A stretch of 64,000 bases of DNA from Phytoamicus setariae. GTDB lineage: Bacteria; Pseudomonadota; Alphaproteobacteria; Rhizobiales; Rhizobiaceae. The DNA is taken from NCBI RefSeq assembly GCF_016722925.1, contig NZ_JAEQNC010000015.1:1-64000 (forward strand), read 5' to 3'. Positions 8,473 to 17,096 of this stretch are shown one piece after another. Under the pieces are notes generated by a model. It made no database searches and was not told where the DNA came from. It saw only the letters and a list, made by a program, of their open reading frames with translations. How positions within the stretch are numbered: the first letter of the stretch is position 1; each line of letters starts with the position of its first letter. Both the position numbers and the translations under genes were made by a program.

Positions 8473-9705
8473 ATGACCGCATTGGATACATTGAGCGCCG
8501 CTGCTCCCCAACCCGTGGCTGTTTCGCCCGCAATGTTCGAAACGCGCCCATCGCTTATCGGCCTTTCACGCGAGGATCTCGCCACGGCGTTGATTGAGAA
8601 GGGCGTGTCCGAGCGCCAGGTAAAGATGCGCGTGCAGCAGATCTGGCATTGGCTCTATGTGCGCGGCATTTCCGATTTCGACGATATGCTGAATGTTTCA
8701 CGCGACCTGCGCGAGCTTCTCAGGACGCATTTTACCATTGCTCGCCCGGAAGTCGTCGAGGAACAGATTTCCAATGACGGCACCCGCAAGTGGCTTCTGC
8801 GCTTTCCGCCGCGTGGCGCCGGCCGACCGGTCGAAGTGGAAACGGTGTATATACCCGAGGAAGGTCGCGGCACGCTCTGCGTCTCTTCCCAGGTCGGTTG
8901 CACGCTGACCTGCGATTTCTGTCACACCGGCACCCAGCGGCTGGTGCGCAACCTGACGGCGGAGGAAATCCTGTCGCAGTTGCTGCTGGCGCGCGACCGG
9001 CTCGGCGATTTCCCGGACAAGGAAGTGCCTCAGGGCGCCGTCGTGCCGTCGGAGGGCCGCAAGGTCTCCAACATGGTCATGATGGGCATGGGCGAGCCGC
9101 TCTACAATTTCGAAAACGTCAAGACGGCGCTGCTCATTGCAACCGATGGCGACGGGCTGTCTCTGTCGAGGCGCCGCGTCACGCTTTCGACCTCCGGCGT
9201 CGTGCCGGAAATCTACCGCACCGGCGAGGAGATCGGCGTGATGCTGGCGATTTCCCTGCATGCGGTGCGCGACGATCTGCGCGACACGCTGGTGCCAATC
9301 AACAAGAAATTCCCGCTCAAGCAGTTGATGGAAGCCTGCCGGGCCTATCCCGGTCTTTCCAATGCCCGTCGCATCACCTTCGAATATGTCATGCTCAAGG
9401 GCGTCAATGACTCGCTTGCGGATGCGCGTGATCTGGTCAAGTTGCTCAGGGGTGTGCCGGCCAAGATCAATCTCATTCCCTTCAATCCCTGGCCGGGCTC
9501 GAAATACGAGTGCTCGGAATGGGAAACGATCGAGGCTTTTGCCGATTTCATCAATCAGGCCGGCTATGCGTCGCCGATCCGTACGCCGCGCGGTCGCGAC
9601 ATTCTCGCCGCCTGCGGCCAGCTGAAGTCGGAATCCGAGAGGATGCGCAAGACCGACAGGCTGGCGTTCGAAGCGATGATGATTGCCAACCACGGCGAGG
9701 ACTAA
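8473..9705 (+). CDS. rlmN: 23S rRNA (adenine2503-C2)-methyltransferase
   Basis: A 410-residue radical-SAM enzyme. The CxxxCxxC cluster motif is at Cys143, Cys147 and Cys150 (GCTLTCDFC), followed by [11 protein letters not shown] and [18 protein letters not shown] late cysteine in ILAACGQL matches the residue that is methylated during catalysis in RlmN. It methylates C2 of A2503 in 23S rRNA and of A37 in some tRNAs. Length and motif order are normal. The ATG at 8473 lies between two terminator-bounded units, so the gene seems to be transcribed alone. Confidence 0.96.
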   Translation: MTALDTLSAAAPQPVAVSPAMFETRPSLIGLSREDLATALIEKGVSERQVKMRVQQIWHWLYVRGISDFDDMLNVSRDLRELLRTHFTIARPEVVEEQISNDGTRKWLLRFPPRGAGRPVEVETVYIPEEGRGTLCVSSQVGCTLTCDFCHTGTQRLVRNLTAEEILSQLLLARDRLGDFPDKEVPQGAVVPSEGRKVSNMVMMGMGEPLYNFENVKTALLIATDGDGLSLSRRRVTLSTSGVVPEIYRTGEEIGVMLAISLHAVRDDLRDTLVPINKKFPLKQLMEACRAYPGLSNARRITFEYVMLKGVNDSLADARDLVKLLRGVPAKINLIPFNPWPGSKYECSEWETIEAFADFINQAGYASPIRTPRGRDILAACGQLKSESERMRKTDRLAFEAMMIANHGED

Positions 9706-9789
9706 GCCGCCACGCGTTCCATTCCAGATCGTTATGGACCCATTCTTTTGCATGAATCCACCGCGCAGGACAGCTTGCGCGATTGATTT

Positions 9790-9845
9790 TGGGTGTCCGC
9801 CTGCCTAAGAGAGAGGCAGAAATAACTGAATATGGAGGACACCCA
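9790..9845 (+). promoter_or_regulatory. Structured leader that can mask the ribosome binding site of the ABC operon
   Basis: TGGGTGTCC (9790-9798) is perfectly complementary to GGACACCCA (9837-9845), just before the ATG at 9848. The right arm includes the last two bases of the Shine-Dalgarno GGAGG (9834-9838). Inside the loop a second hairpin pairs CTGCCT (9801-9806) with AGGCAG (9814-9819). The nested fold would occlude translation initiation of the binding-protein gene and could be opened by a ligand, protein or temperature. This is inference from complementarity only; I do not recognise a known riboswitch class. Confidence 0.5.
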
Positions 9846-9847
9846 TT

Positions 9848-10801
9848 ATGCGTAAGCTTATTCTCGCGCTTGCAGCCGCCAGTGCGCTGGTCATGCCGGC
9901 AAAGGCCGAAGAGGTTACTGTCGCGATCACCGCGATCGTCGAACATCCGGCGCTCGACGCTGCTCGTGATGGCGTCAAGGCAGCACTTGCTGAAGCCGGC
10001 TACAAGGAAGGCGAGAACATCAAGTTCCTCTATGAGTCTGCGCAGGGTAACCCGGGCACCGCCGCCCAGATCGCGCGCCAGTTCGTCGGCGAGGAGCCGA
10101 CTGTGATCGTTCCGATCTCCACACCTTCCGCTCAGGCCGTCGTTGCCGCCACCCGCGATATCCCGGTTGTCTTCACGGCAGTCTCCGATCCGGTCGGCGC
10201 ACAGCTGGTCAAGGACATGGAAAAGCCGGGCGGCAATGTCACCGGCCTTTCCGACATGTCGCCGGTTGCCGATCACATCAAGCTGATCAAGGAAATCAGC
10301 CCGAATGTGAAGAACCTCGGCTTCGTCTACAACACGGCCGAAGCCAACTCGGTCTCGACGCTCGCTGCCATGAAGGCTGAAGCTGAAAAGGCTGGCGTGA
10401 CCATCGTCGAATCCGTCGCCACCAAGTCGTCTGAAGTGCAGGGCGCGACCCGCGCACTGATCGGTCGCGTCGATGCCGTCTACATCCCGACCGACAACAC
10501 GATCGTCTCGGCGCTCGAAGCTGCTGTCGGCGTTGCGGAAGAAGCCAAGATCCCGCTCTATTCCGGTGATACCGACTCGGTCGCCCGCGGTGCGCTTGCT
10601 TCGGTCAGCTTTAATTACTTCGATGTGGGCAAGCAGACGGGCGCTATCGTCGCACGCGTCCTCAAGGGTGAAAAGCCTGGTGATATCGCGGTTCGCGTGG
10701 CAGCCGGCAGTGATCTGGTGATCAACAAGAAGGCAGCGGCCAAGATGGGCGTCACCTTCTCGGACGATCTGGTCAAGCGCGCCACCAAGGTCATCGAGTA
10801 A
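9848..10801 (+). CDS. ABC transporter substrate-binding protein (TrpX / DUF534 type)
   Basis: A 317-residue periplasmic binding protein with a signal peptide (about 1-20, cleaved after PAKA). The mature sequence fits the ABC_sub_bind family: VTVAITAIVEHPALDA, the SAQAVVAAT region, VFTAVSDPVGAQLV and IPLYSGDTDSV. There is no lipobox, so it should be soluble in the periplasm. Relatives include TrpX of streptococcal tryptophan uptake systems; the ligand here is not known. It is the first gene of a three-gene importer operon, followed by a hairpin that may keep its message more abundant than that of the membrane components. Confidence 0.9.
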   Translation: MRKLILALAAASALVMPAKAEEVTVAITAIVEHPALDAARDGVKAALAEAGYKEGENIKFLYESAQGNPGTAAQIARQFVGEEPTVIVPISTPSAQAVVAATRDIPVVFTAVSDPVGAQLVKDMEKPGGNVTGLSDMSPVADHIKLIKEISPNVKNLGFVYNTAEANSVSTLAAMKAEAEKAGVTIVESVATKSSEVQGATRALIGRVDAVYIPTDNTIVSALEAAVGVAEEAKIPLYSGDTDSVARGALASVSFNYFDVGKQTGAIVARVLKGEKPGDIAVRVAAGSDLVINKKAAAKMGVTFSDDLVKRATKVIE

Positions 10802-10810
10802 GCTACAACC

Positions 10811-10834
10811 GGGCGGGGCCTAACGGCTCCGCCC
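10811..10834 (+). promoter_or_regulatory. Intercistronic hairpin between binding protein and permease genes
   Basis: GGGCGGGGCC and GGCTCCGCCC form a 10-bp stem (one G-T pair) with a TAAC loop, nine bases after the binding-protein stop. No T-run follows, so it is not a full intrinsic terminator. Such hairpins typically protect the upstream message from 3' exonucleases or attenuate transcription, giving an excess of binding protein. Confidence 0.6.
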
Positions 10835-10889
10835 CAATTCATGCCCCGCCATCCTTCGGCCGGCATGAAAAGAATAGGAACGAACCGCC

Positions 10890-11771
10890 GTGAGTCAAAT
10901 CGCCTTCTGGGGTGCCGTGGAACTGGGCCTCGTCTTCGCCTTCGTCGCGATCGGGGTCTATCTGGCCTTTCGCGTTCTCGATTTTCCTGATTTGACCGTC
11001 GACGGATCTTTCCCATTGGGTGCTGCTGTCGCAGCGGTCCTGATCATCGCCGGGTTAAATCCATGGCTGGCCACAGCCATCGCCATGGTGGCGGGCGCGG
11101 CCGCGGGCATCGTCACCGCGACGCTGAATGTCCGCTTCAAGATCCTCAATCTTCTCGCCTCGATCCTGACGATGATTGCGCTCTTTTCCGTCAATCTGCG
11201 CGTCATGGGCAAACCGAATGTCGCGCTGCTCAACGAAACGACGATGCTGAGCCCGTTCTACGGCCTGGGGCTGAAGGAATATCTCGTCCGGCCGTTGTTC
11301 ATCTTCGTGCTTGTCGCTATCGCCGTCCTCCTTGTCTGGCGCTTCCTTGAAAGCGACGCGGGACTGGCGATGCGGGCCACGGGCACCAACGCGCGCATGG
11401 CGCGCGCCCAGGGCGTCAAGACAGGCAACCAGATCTATCTCGGCATTGCCATTTCCAACGCGCTCGTTGCCCTCGGCGGCGCACTGTTTGCCCAGACCAA
11501 CGGTTTTGCCGATGTCACTTCCGGCGTCGGCACGATTGTCGTCGGCCTGGCGGCTGTGATCGTTGGCGAGACGCTGTTCGGCAAGCGTGGCCTGATGATG
11601 GCGCTGATCGGTTGCGTCGTCGGCTCGATCCTCTATCGCCTCGCCATCCAGCTTGCGCTTTCCACCGATGCGCTCGGCCTCAAGGCGTCCGATCTCAATC
11701 TGGTAACCGCCGTTCTGGTCGCCGTCGCACTCATTCTGCCGAGGCTGCGCCGCGGAGGAGCATCGACATGA
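10890..11771 (+). CDS. ABC transporter permease (TrpY-like, BPD_transp_2)
   Basis: A 293-residue inner-membrane permease with about eight to nine hydrophobic segments, of the branched-chain amino acid / ribose permease superfamily. Conserved features are LDFPDLTVDGSFPLGAA near the N-terminus and a cytoplasmic loop with ATGTNARMARAQGV that would contact the ATPase. It is the form paired with DUF534 binding proteins. It starts with GTG at 10890, preceded by GGAA. The stop overlaps the ATPase start (ATGA, 11768-11771), so translation is coupled. Confidence 0.92.
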   Translation: MSQIAFWGAVELGLVFAFVAIGVYLAFRVLDFPDLTVDGSFPLGAAVAAVLIIAGLNPWLATAIAMVAGAAAGIVTATLNVRFKILNLLASILTMIALFSVNLRVMGKPNVALLNETTMLSPFYGLGLKEYLVRPLFIFVLVAIAVLLVWRFLESDAGLAMRATGTNARMARAQGVKTGNQIYLGIAISNALVALGGALFAQTNGFADVTSGVGTIVVGLAAVIVGETLFGKRGLMMALIGCVVGSILYRLAIQLALSTDALGLKASDLNLVTAVLVAVALILPRLRRGGAST

Positions 11772-12562
11772 TTTCCGTAGAAAAGCTGCAGGTCGTTTTT
11801 GGTCGCGGAACGCCGCTCGAAAAGCAGGCCCTTTCCGGACTCGACCTGACCATCGAAACCGGCTCCTTCGTCACCGTCATCGGCTCGAACGGCGCGGGAA
11901 AATCGACCTTGCTCGGCGTGCTCGCCGGCGATGTGCTACCCACATCCGGACGCGTGACGATCGGAACCACGGACGTGACGCGCAAGCCGACCGCCAGCCG
12001 CGCCGGCCTCGTCGCCCGCGTCTTCCAGGATCCGCTGGCCGGCAGCTGTGGCCCGCTGTCGATCGAGGAAAATCTGGCGCTGGCCTATACGCGCGGCCAG
12101 TCGCGCGGACTTGCGCCGGCGCTTAGCGGAAAGCGGCGCGACTATTTCCGCGAACGTATTGCCGAGCTCAACCTCGGGCTTGAAAACCGGATGAAGGACC
12201 GCATGGACCTGCTTTCCGGCGGTCAGCGTCAGGCGGTGTCGCTCGTCATGGCAACACTGAGCGGCTCGGAAGTGCTGCTTCTCGACGAGCATACGGCAGC
12301 ACTCGATCCGGGCATGGCCGAGTTCATCATGGAGCTCACCCAGAAGGTCGTCTCCGATCGCAAGCTGACGACACTGATGGTGACGCATTCGATGCGTCAG
12401 GCGCTCGATTTCGGCACGCGCACGGTGATGCTGCATGGCGGCGAAGTCGTGCTCGACGTTACCGGCGACAACCGGAAGAACATGCAGGTCGAGGACCTGA
12501 TCGCCATGTTCCGCAAGATCCGCGGCCAGACGCTGGACGATGACGCATTGCTGATCGGTTAA
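11768..12562 (+). CDS. ABC transporter ATP-binding protein (TrpZ-like)
   Basis: A 264-residue ATPase with Walker A GSNGAGKST (near 38-46), Q-loop in VFQDPLAG, signature LLSGGQRQAVSL, Walker B VLLLDEHTAALDP and VTHS. The aspartate-glutamate pair is intact, so it should be active. The open frame begins upstream at 11612, but the ATG at 11768 overlaps the permease stop and gives the normal N-terminus. It completes the importer with the two genes upstream. Confidence 0.93.
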   Translation: MISVEKLQVVFGRGTPLEKQALSGLDLTIETGSFVTVIGSNGAGKSTLLGVLAGDVLPTSGRVTIGTTDVTRKPTASRAGLVARVFQDPLAGSCGPLSIEENLALAYTRGQSRGLAPALSGKRRDYFRERIAELNLGLENRMKDRMDLLSGGQRQAVSLVMATLSGSEVLLLDEHTAALDPGMAEFIMELTQKVVSDRKLTTLMVTHSMRQALDFGTRTVMLHGGEVVLDVTGDNRKNMQVEDLIAMFRKIRGQTLDDDALLIG

Positions 12563-12662
12563 GGCGCGACCCGCTCCGAAATCCTGCAAGGCAAGGTAGC
12601 GGCAGACAACAATTCGCCGGAATTGGGTAAGACGATCCTGAGATGAATTGAAGGGGTCGTTG

Positions 12663-13289
12663 ATGCTTTCACGGCGTTTGTTTGTAACAGGATCATTGGT
12701 TGCCGGCGCCGGCTATTTCGCGCTGCCGACCACGCGGCCCGCTTCCGCCGGAATGCTTCCGGCTGAGGACTGGGCCGGAAAGCTCATCACCGCTGCGGCA
12801 AAGCAGGTCGGCGTGACGCTTGTCTACGACCCCTCCTATACAAAGCTCGACTATCCGGGTGGCGACGTACCGCGTTTCAAGGGCGTGTGTACGGATGTCA
12901 TCATCCGGGCTTATCGCGATGCTTTCGGTGTCGATCTGCAGAAGCTGGTTCATGATGACATGAAGAGCGCCTTTTCCGCCTATCCGAAGACGTGGGGTCT
13001 GAAAGCGCCCGACAGCAATATCGACCATCGCCGCGTGCCAAACCTGCAGACATTTCTGAAACGGCGCAAGGCCGACCGCCCGATCAGCATGCATGGTCTC
13101 GATTACCAGCCAGGCGATATAGTCACCCAGAGGCTGCCGGGCAACAAGACGCATATCGTGCTCGTCTCCAACCAGTTAAATCCACAGGGGTCACGGCCAC
13201 TCGCCATTCACAATATCGGCTGGGGTGCTCGGATAGAGGATGTTCTTTTCGCTTACGACGTGACGGGGCATTATCGTTCCATGGGTTGA
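12663..13289 (+). CDS. DUF1287 domain protein with Tat-type signal
   Basis: A 208-residue exported protein. The N-terminus LSRRLFVTG followed by a hydrophobic segment and a cut near RPASA fits a twin-arginine signal peptide. The mature domain is DUF1287, an NlpC/P60-like putative peptidase fold: Cys in FKGVCTDVIIRAYRD, DSNIDHRRVPN, and His in NKTHIVLVSN could form the catalytic set. No substrate is established. The ATG at 12663 is preferred to a TTG at 12648 because AAGGGG lies just upstream. The next gene begins 30 bp downstream, so the two may be cotranscribed. Confidence 0.88.
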   Translation: MLSRRLFVTGSLVAGAGYFALPTTRPASAGMLPAEDWAGKLITAAAKQVGVTLVYDPSYTKLDYPGGDVPRFKGVCTDVIIRAYRDAFGVDLQKLVHDDMKSAFSAYPKTWGLKAPDSNIDHRRVPNLQTFLKRRKADRPISMHGLDYQPGDIVTQRLPGNKTHIVLVSNQLNPQGSRPLAIHNIGWGARIEDVLFAYDVTGHYRSMG

Positions 13290-13318
13290 CAGACGCATCA
13301 TTCCGGGAGGATTGAACC

Positions 13319-14920
13319 GTGGACAGCAGCGATCAGAAGGACCCAATTATCCGCTTCTTTGGCGCAGCCGGAACGGTTACCGGCTCGTGTTTCATGGTCG
13401 AGATACCTGGGCTGAAGCTGTTGGTCGATTGCGGCATGTTTCAGGGCTCAAAGACAGAGCGCGAGCTCAACTACCGTACGCTCCCCTTCGATCCCGGTCA
13501 TATCGATGCGGTGATCCTCACTCACGCTCATATCGACCACTCAGGCCTGCTGCCCAAGCTTTATAATGCTGGCTATGAAGGGCCGATTTTCGCCACCCCG
13601 CCGACCATTGATTTGTGCGCCGTGATGCTGCCCGACTCCGGCCATATCCAGGAAAGCGAGGTCGAGTATCTCAACCGTCGCAATGGACGGCGCGGGCGCG
13701 ATATGGTCGAGCCGATCTACACCGCAAAGGACGCTGTCGAGACGCTGACGCTTTTTCGTTCGGTCGAACTCGGCATCTGGCAGGCGGTGGGCCGCAACGC
13801 CCGCTTCCGGTTCTGGAATGCCGGTCATCTGCTGGGTTCAGCTTCGGTCGAGCTTGAGGTGACCACGGCGGGCAGGACCACGCGGCTGCTTTTTTCGGGA
13901 GATTTGGGGCCGGAGTACAAACTGCTTGAATTCGATCCAGTAGGGCCCGCCGACGTCGACTACCTGATTTGCGAAAGCACTTATGGGGACACCGATCGGA
14001 TCGATGCGACCAAGGACGGCAGACGAAGGGCGCTGAAAGAGGTGGTCATGGAGGCGCATCATGCCAATGGCGCCTTGCTGATCCCGTCCTTTGCCGTGGA
14101 GCGAACGCAGGAGCTTCTCGCCGACCTCGTCTGGCTGATGGAGCGCCGGGAAATACCTGAATGTCCCATCGTTATCGATTCACCACTTGCTACCAAGGCG
14201 AGCCGAATTTTCCTGAACTATGCCAGTGAACTCGAAGATGGCGATTTGGTCGTTCACGCCATGCGCGCGCACAATGTACGGTTCACGGAATCGGCGGAGC
14301 AGTCGAAGGCCATCGATCAGATGAAGGGCTTTCATATCATCATTGCCGCGAGCGGCATGTGCGAAGCCGGACGGATCCGCTACCGGCTGGCGAACTGGCT
14401 GTGGCGCGATGAGGGCACGGTGCTGCTTGTCGGCTACCAGGCCGCAGGTACGCTCGGACGCATTCTTGAGGAAGGGGCCACGATGGTGCGCATTCGCGGC
14501 GATGACATCAAGGTTCGTGCCCGCATTCGAACGCTCGATCTTTACAGTGGGCATGCCGACGGTCCCGAACTTGCCGCCTGGGTTCGAAACCGGATGCCGA
14601 TCGGCAAGGCTGTTTTCCTGATTCATGGTGAAGCTCAGGCTCTCGAGGGAATGCGCAACAGAATTGGCACTATTCTCGATCCGGACAAGATTTTTATACC
14701 GCATCTGGATTCGGCCTTTGTGCTTACTGCTGGCGGGATGCGTGATGTTTCGACGCTCGTGCCGCCGCCGCGTATCGATCCCGTTCATACGGGCCAGCGT
14801 GATTGGCACAACGACTACCAGTCCTTGCTGCTCGACCTTCAGGAGGAGCTGAAACGTGCAGCCGACGACAAGGCACGTGCCGTCGTGATCCGCAAGGTCA
14901 GGAGAGCGCTGGCTGAATAG
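13319..14920 (+). CDS. MBL-fold metallo-hydrolase with beta-CASP and RMMBL domains (RNA-type)
   Basis: A 533-residue enzyme. The metallo-beta-lactamase core carries HAHIDHSG (residues 69-74 hold the metal-binding His and Asp), followed by GHLLGSASVEL, FSGDLGPE and CESTYGDTD. A beta-CASP insertion (AVERTQELLADL, DSPLATKAS, ASGMCEAGRIRYRL) and a C-terminal RMMBL segment (LDLYSGHADGPELAAWV, FLIHGE) follow. This is the layout of CPSF73-like nucleases and bacterial YSH1-like proteins, so an RNA- or DNA-directed nuclease is likely. Translation starts with GTG at 13319 after GGGAGG. It is not RNase J: the sequence is shorter and lacks the RNase J C-terminal domain. Confidence 0.88.
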   Translation: MDSSDQKDPIIRFFGAAGTVTGSCFMVEIPGLKLLVDCGMFQGSKTERELNYRTLPFDPGHIDAVILTHAHIDHSGLLPKLYNAGYEGPIFATPPTIDLCAVMLPDSGHIQESEVEYLNRRNGRRGRDMVEPIYTAKDAVETLTLFRSVELGIWQAVGRNARFRFWNAGHLLGSASVELEVTTAGRTTRLLFSGDLGPEYKLLEFDPVGPADVDYLICESTYGDTDRIDATKDGRRRALKEVVMEAHHANGALLIPSFAVERTQELLADLVWLMERREIPECPIVIDSPLATKASRIFLNYASELEDGDLVVHAMRAHNVRFTESAEQSKAIDQMKGFHIIIAASGMCEAGRIRYRLANWLWRDEGTVLLVGYQAAGTLGRILEEGATMVRIRGDDIKVRARIRTLDLYSGHADGPELAAWVRNRMPIGKAVFLIHGEAQALEGMRNRIGTILDPDKIFIPHLDSAFVLTAGGMRDVSTLVPPPRIDPVHTGQRDWHNDYQSLLLDLQEELKRAADDKARAVVIRKVRRALAE

Positions 14921-14958
14921 AGGGTCGAAAGGCCAGCGCGAAATATTTTGCCCTGATC

Positions 14959-14985
14959 TGTCGATCCGCTAGCATCCCGTTCGTT
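14959..14985 (+). promoter_or_regulatory. Candidate ECF42-type promoter of the DGPF / sigma operon
   Basis: TGTCGA (14959-14964), a 17-bp spacer and CGTT (14982-14985) lie 50-77 bp upstream of the DGPF start. Reported ECF42 target promoters carry TGTCGA at -35 and a CGA/TC-type -10, so this would fit autoregulation by the sigma factor encoded two genes down. The -10 match is imperfect. Confidence 0.45.
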
Positions 14986-15035
14986 ATCGTTCACCAATCG
15001 CACTGAAGCGATCGCATAGCGAAGAGGACGAACCG

Positions 15036-15389
15036 ATGAAATACATGGCTTTGATCTATATGAACCCTGACAATACCACACCGCCGGACTCGCCGGAATT
15101 CGGCAAGATGATGGCTGGATACCAGGTCTGCAACGAGACCTACCGGAAGGATGGGGTCTATGTAACAGGGGACGCGTTGCAGCCGGCCACGACAGCAACC
15201 ACCGTCAAGGTCCGCAATGGCCGGACCGAATCCATGGACGGTCCGTTCGCCGAAACCAAGGAGCAACTCGGCGGGTTCTACATTCTCGATTGTAAGGATC
15301 TCGATGAAGCGATCCGTTATGCAGCGATGATCCCGCATGCCGCCAATGGCGCCGTCGAAGTGCGTCCAATCATGGTATTCGACCGCTGA
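15036..15389 (+). CDS. DGPF / YciI family protein, ECF42 partner
   Basis: A 117-residue protein of the YCII/DGPF family, a dimeric alpha-beta barrel fold. The name-giving motif DGPF is at residues 68-71, followed by AETKEQLGGFYI. Family members accompany ECF42 sigma factors in many genomes and may carry out or sense a small chemical conversion; no activity is established. The gene overlaps the sigma gene by one base (TGATG), showing tight coupling, and GAGGAC lies upstream of its ATG. Confidence 0.92.
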   Translation: MKYMALIYMNPDNTTPPDSPEFGKMMAGYQVCNETYRKDGVYVTGDALQPATTATTVKVRNGRTESMDGPFAETKEQLGGFYILDCKDLDEAIRYAAMIPHAANGAVEVRPIMVFDR

Positions 15390-16639
15390 TGAACCGGCGC
15401 GCGATAGAGGCCGGCTCCGTTCCCGCTGCGATCGAGGCGATCGCGCGCGCCGATGGCGGCCGGCTTCTCTCGCACCTTGTCGGCGACATCAGGGATTTTC
15501 AGCTCGCCGAAGACAGCCTCCAGGACGCGCTGGAATCGGCGTTGATCCATTGGGGCCGCAACGGTCTGCCGGCCTCGCCGCAGGGCTGGCTGATGCAGAC
15601 CGCCCGACGCAAGGCGATAGATCGCTTGCGGCGCGCCAGCAATTTTCGAGTGAAGTCGGTCGAGATCGCGCAATTGATCGAGCTTGAGAACCAGTCGGAC
15701 GAGGAAGTTTACATGGGCCCCATCGCGGACGAACGGCTCAAGCTGATCTTCATCTGTTGCCATCCAGCGCTTGATCGCAAGACCTGCGTGGCGCTGACGC
15801 TGCGCTCGGTCTGCGGGTTGAAGACGGAAGAAATCGCCGACGCCTATCTCGACGGCCATGATGCAATGGCGCAGCGGCTGGTGCGCGCGCGCCACAAGAT
15901 CACCAAGGCCGGCATTGCCTATGAGGTTCCGGAGCCGGACGGCTGGGCCGAGCGGCTCGAGAGTGTGCTGGCAGTGATCTACCTGACCTTCAACGAAGGC
16001 TACGCGTCCGGCAGCGAAGCGCATATCCGGGCCAATCTTTGTGAAGAGGCGATCCGCCTGGGTCGGCTGCTGAAGGATCTTTGCCCCTGGGAAGCGGAGG
16101 TCGAGGGGTTGCTCGCTCTGATGCTGCTTCATCACGCGCGGCGTGTGGCGCGGCTTGGGCCATCGGGAGAAATCGTCTCGCTTGAGGATCAAAAGCGAAA
16201 ACTATGGGACCGCGTGCTGATCGACGAGGGGGCGGCGCTGGTTGATATGGCGCTGCGGCGCGGCAGGGCTGGGCCGTACCAGCTGCAGGCGGCGATCATC
16301 GCGTTGCACTCCGAAGCGCCGAGTTTCGGCGAAACAGATTGGCAGCAGATCGCAGCGCTTTATCGCGCGCTTGCAACAACGGCGGAAAATCCGGTCTTCG
16401 AGCTAAACCGGATCGTGGCGATCTCCTATGCCGAGAGCGCCGAGCGCGCGCTTTCCATGCTAGGCCCGCTGGCGCAGGCGCTGGCCCAATACCAGCCGTT
16501 CCATGCGGTCAGGGCGGACCTGCTTGTGCGTACCGGCGGGCACGAGGAAGCGCGCGCGGCCTACAAATCCGCAATTGCATTGTCACAATCGAACGCAGAG
16601 AAATTGTTTCTCGCGGCGAAAATGCAGGCGCTTGGCTAG
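15389..16639 (+). CDS. ECF sigma factor, ECF42 group, with C-terminal TPR-like extension
   Basis: A 416-residue protein, about twice the length of a normal ECF sigma factor. The sigma-2 region (about 10-75) includes DFQLAEDSLQDALESAL and LMQTARRKAIDRLRR. The sigma-4 region (about 120-175) includes LRSVCGLKTEEIADAYL and MAQRLVRARHKI. The remaining 240 residues are the DUF6596/TPR-like domain that defines ECF42 (YLTFNEGYASGS, LLALMLLHHARR, NPVFELNRIVAISYA). No anti-sigma gene is adjacent; in ECF42 the extension is thought to control activity. It is cotranscribed with the DGPF gene and probably with the DUF1801 gene. Confidence 0.92.
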   Translation: MNRRAIEAGSVPAAIEAIARADGGRLLSHLVGDIRDFQLAEDSLQDALESALIHWGRNGLPASPQGWLMQTARRKAIDRLRRASNFRVKSVEIAQLIELENQSDEEVYMGPIADERLKLIFICCHPALDRKTCVALTLRSVCGLKTEEIADAYLDGHDAMAQRLVRARHKITKAGIAYEVPEPDGWAERLESVLAVIYLTFNEGYASGSEAHIRANLCEEAIRLGRLLKDLCPWEAEVEGLLALMLLHHARRVARLGPSGEIVSLEDQKRKLWDRVLIDEGAALVDMALRRGRAGPYQLQAAIIALHSEAPSFGETDWQQIAALYRALATTAENPVFELNRIVAISYAESAERALSMLGPLAQALAQYQPFHAVRADLLVRTGGHEEARAAYKSAIALSQSNAEKLFLAAKMQALG

Positions 16640-16682
16640 AACTTAGCGCCGCGTTATTCTGTCGTATAGGAGGGGCTGTGCG

Positions 16683-17096
16683 ATGGACAACAACGTGGCA
16701 GCAGACGTCGAAGCCTATCTGGCTGGTATCGAAGAGCCCTTTCGCGGAATGCTGGAACGCATCCGCGCCATCGTCCGGTCTGCGGCTCCCGACGCAGTCG
16801 AAGCCATGGCCTATGGAATTCCGACCTTCCGGCTGGATGGAAATCTGGTGCACTATGCTGCCTTCAAGAAGCATTGCTCATTCTTTCCCGGAGCTATCGT
16901 CCTGGACGAGTCGCTGAAGGAGGATCTCGCAGGTTTCAAGATCGCCAAGGGCACCATCCAGTTCACCCCCGACAATCCGCTGCCCGACGAACTGGTTCGG
17001 AAAATTGTCGCCCTACGCGTCATCGAGAACCGCAATGCTGTTGCCGCCAGGAAAAGCAAAAAGGCGGCACGGTCGACTAACGTGACTGGGTCATGA
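16683..17096 (+). CDS. DUF1801 family protein
   Basis: A 137-residue protein with the DUF1801 signature: DVEAYLAGIEEPFRGML near the start, EAMAYGIPTFRLDGNLVHYAAFKKHCSFFP split over a short loop, then KGTIQFTPDNPLPDELV. The family is related to the iron-chaperone-like Fra/YdhG proteins, but function is not settled. The Lys/Arg-rich tail is not part of the domain. It begins 43 bp after the ECF42 gene and is preceded by AGGAGGGG, so it belongs to that operon. Its last 20 bases overlap the 3' end of the convergent LysE gene. Confidence 0.88.
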   Translation: MDNNVAADVEAYLAGIEEPFRGMLERIRAIVRSAAPDAVEAMAYGIPTFRLDGNLVHYAAFKKHCSFFPGAIVLDESLKEDLAGFKIAKGTIQFTPDNPLPDELVRKIVALRVIENRNAVAARKSKKAARSTNVTGS

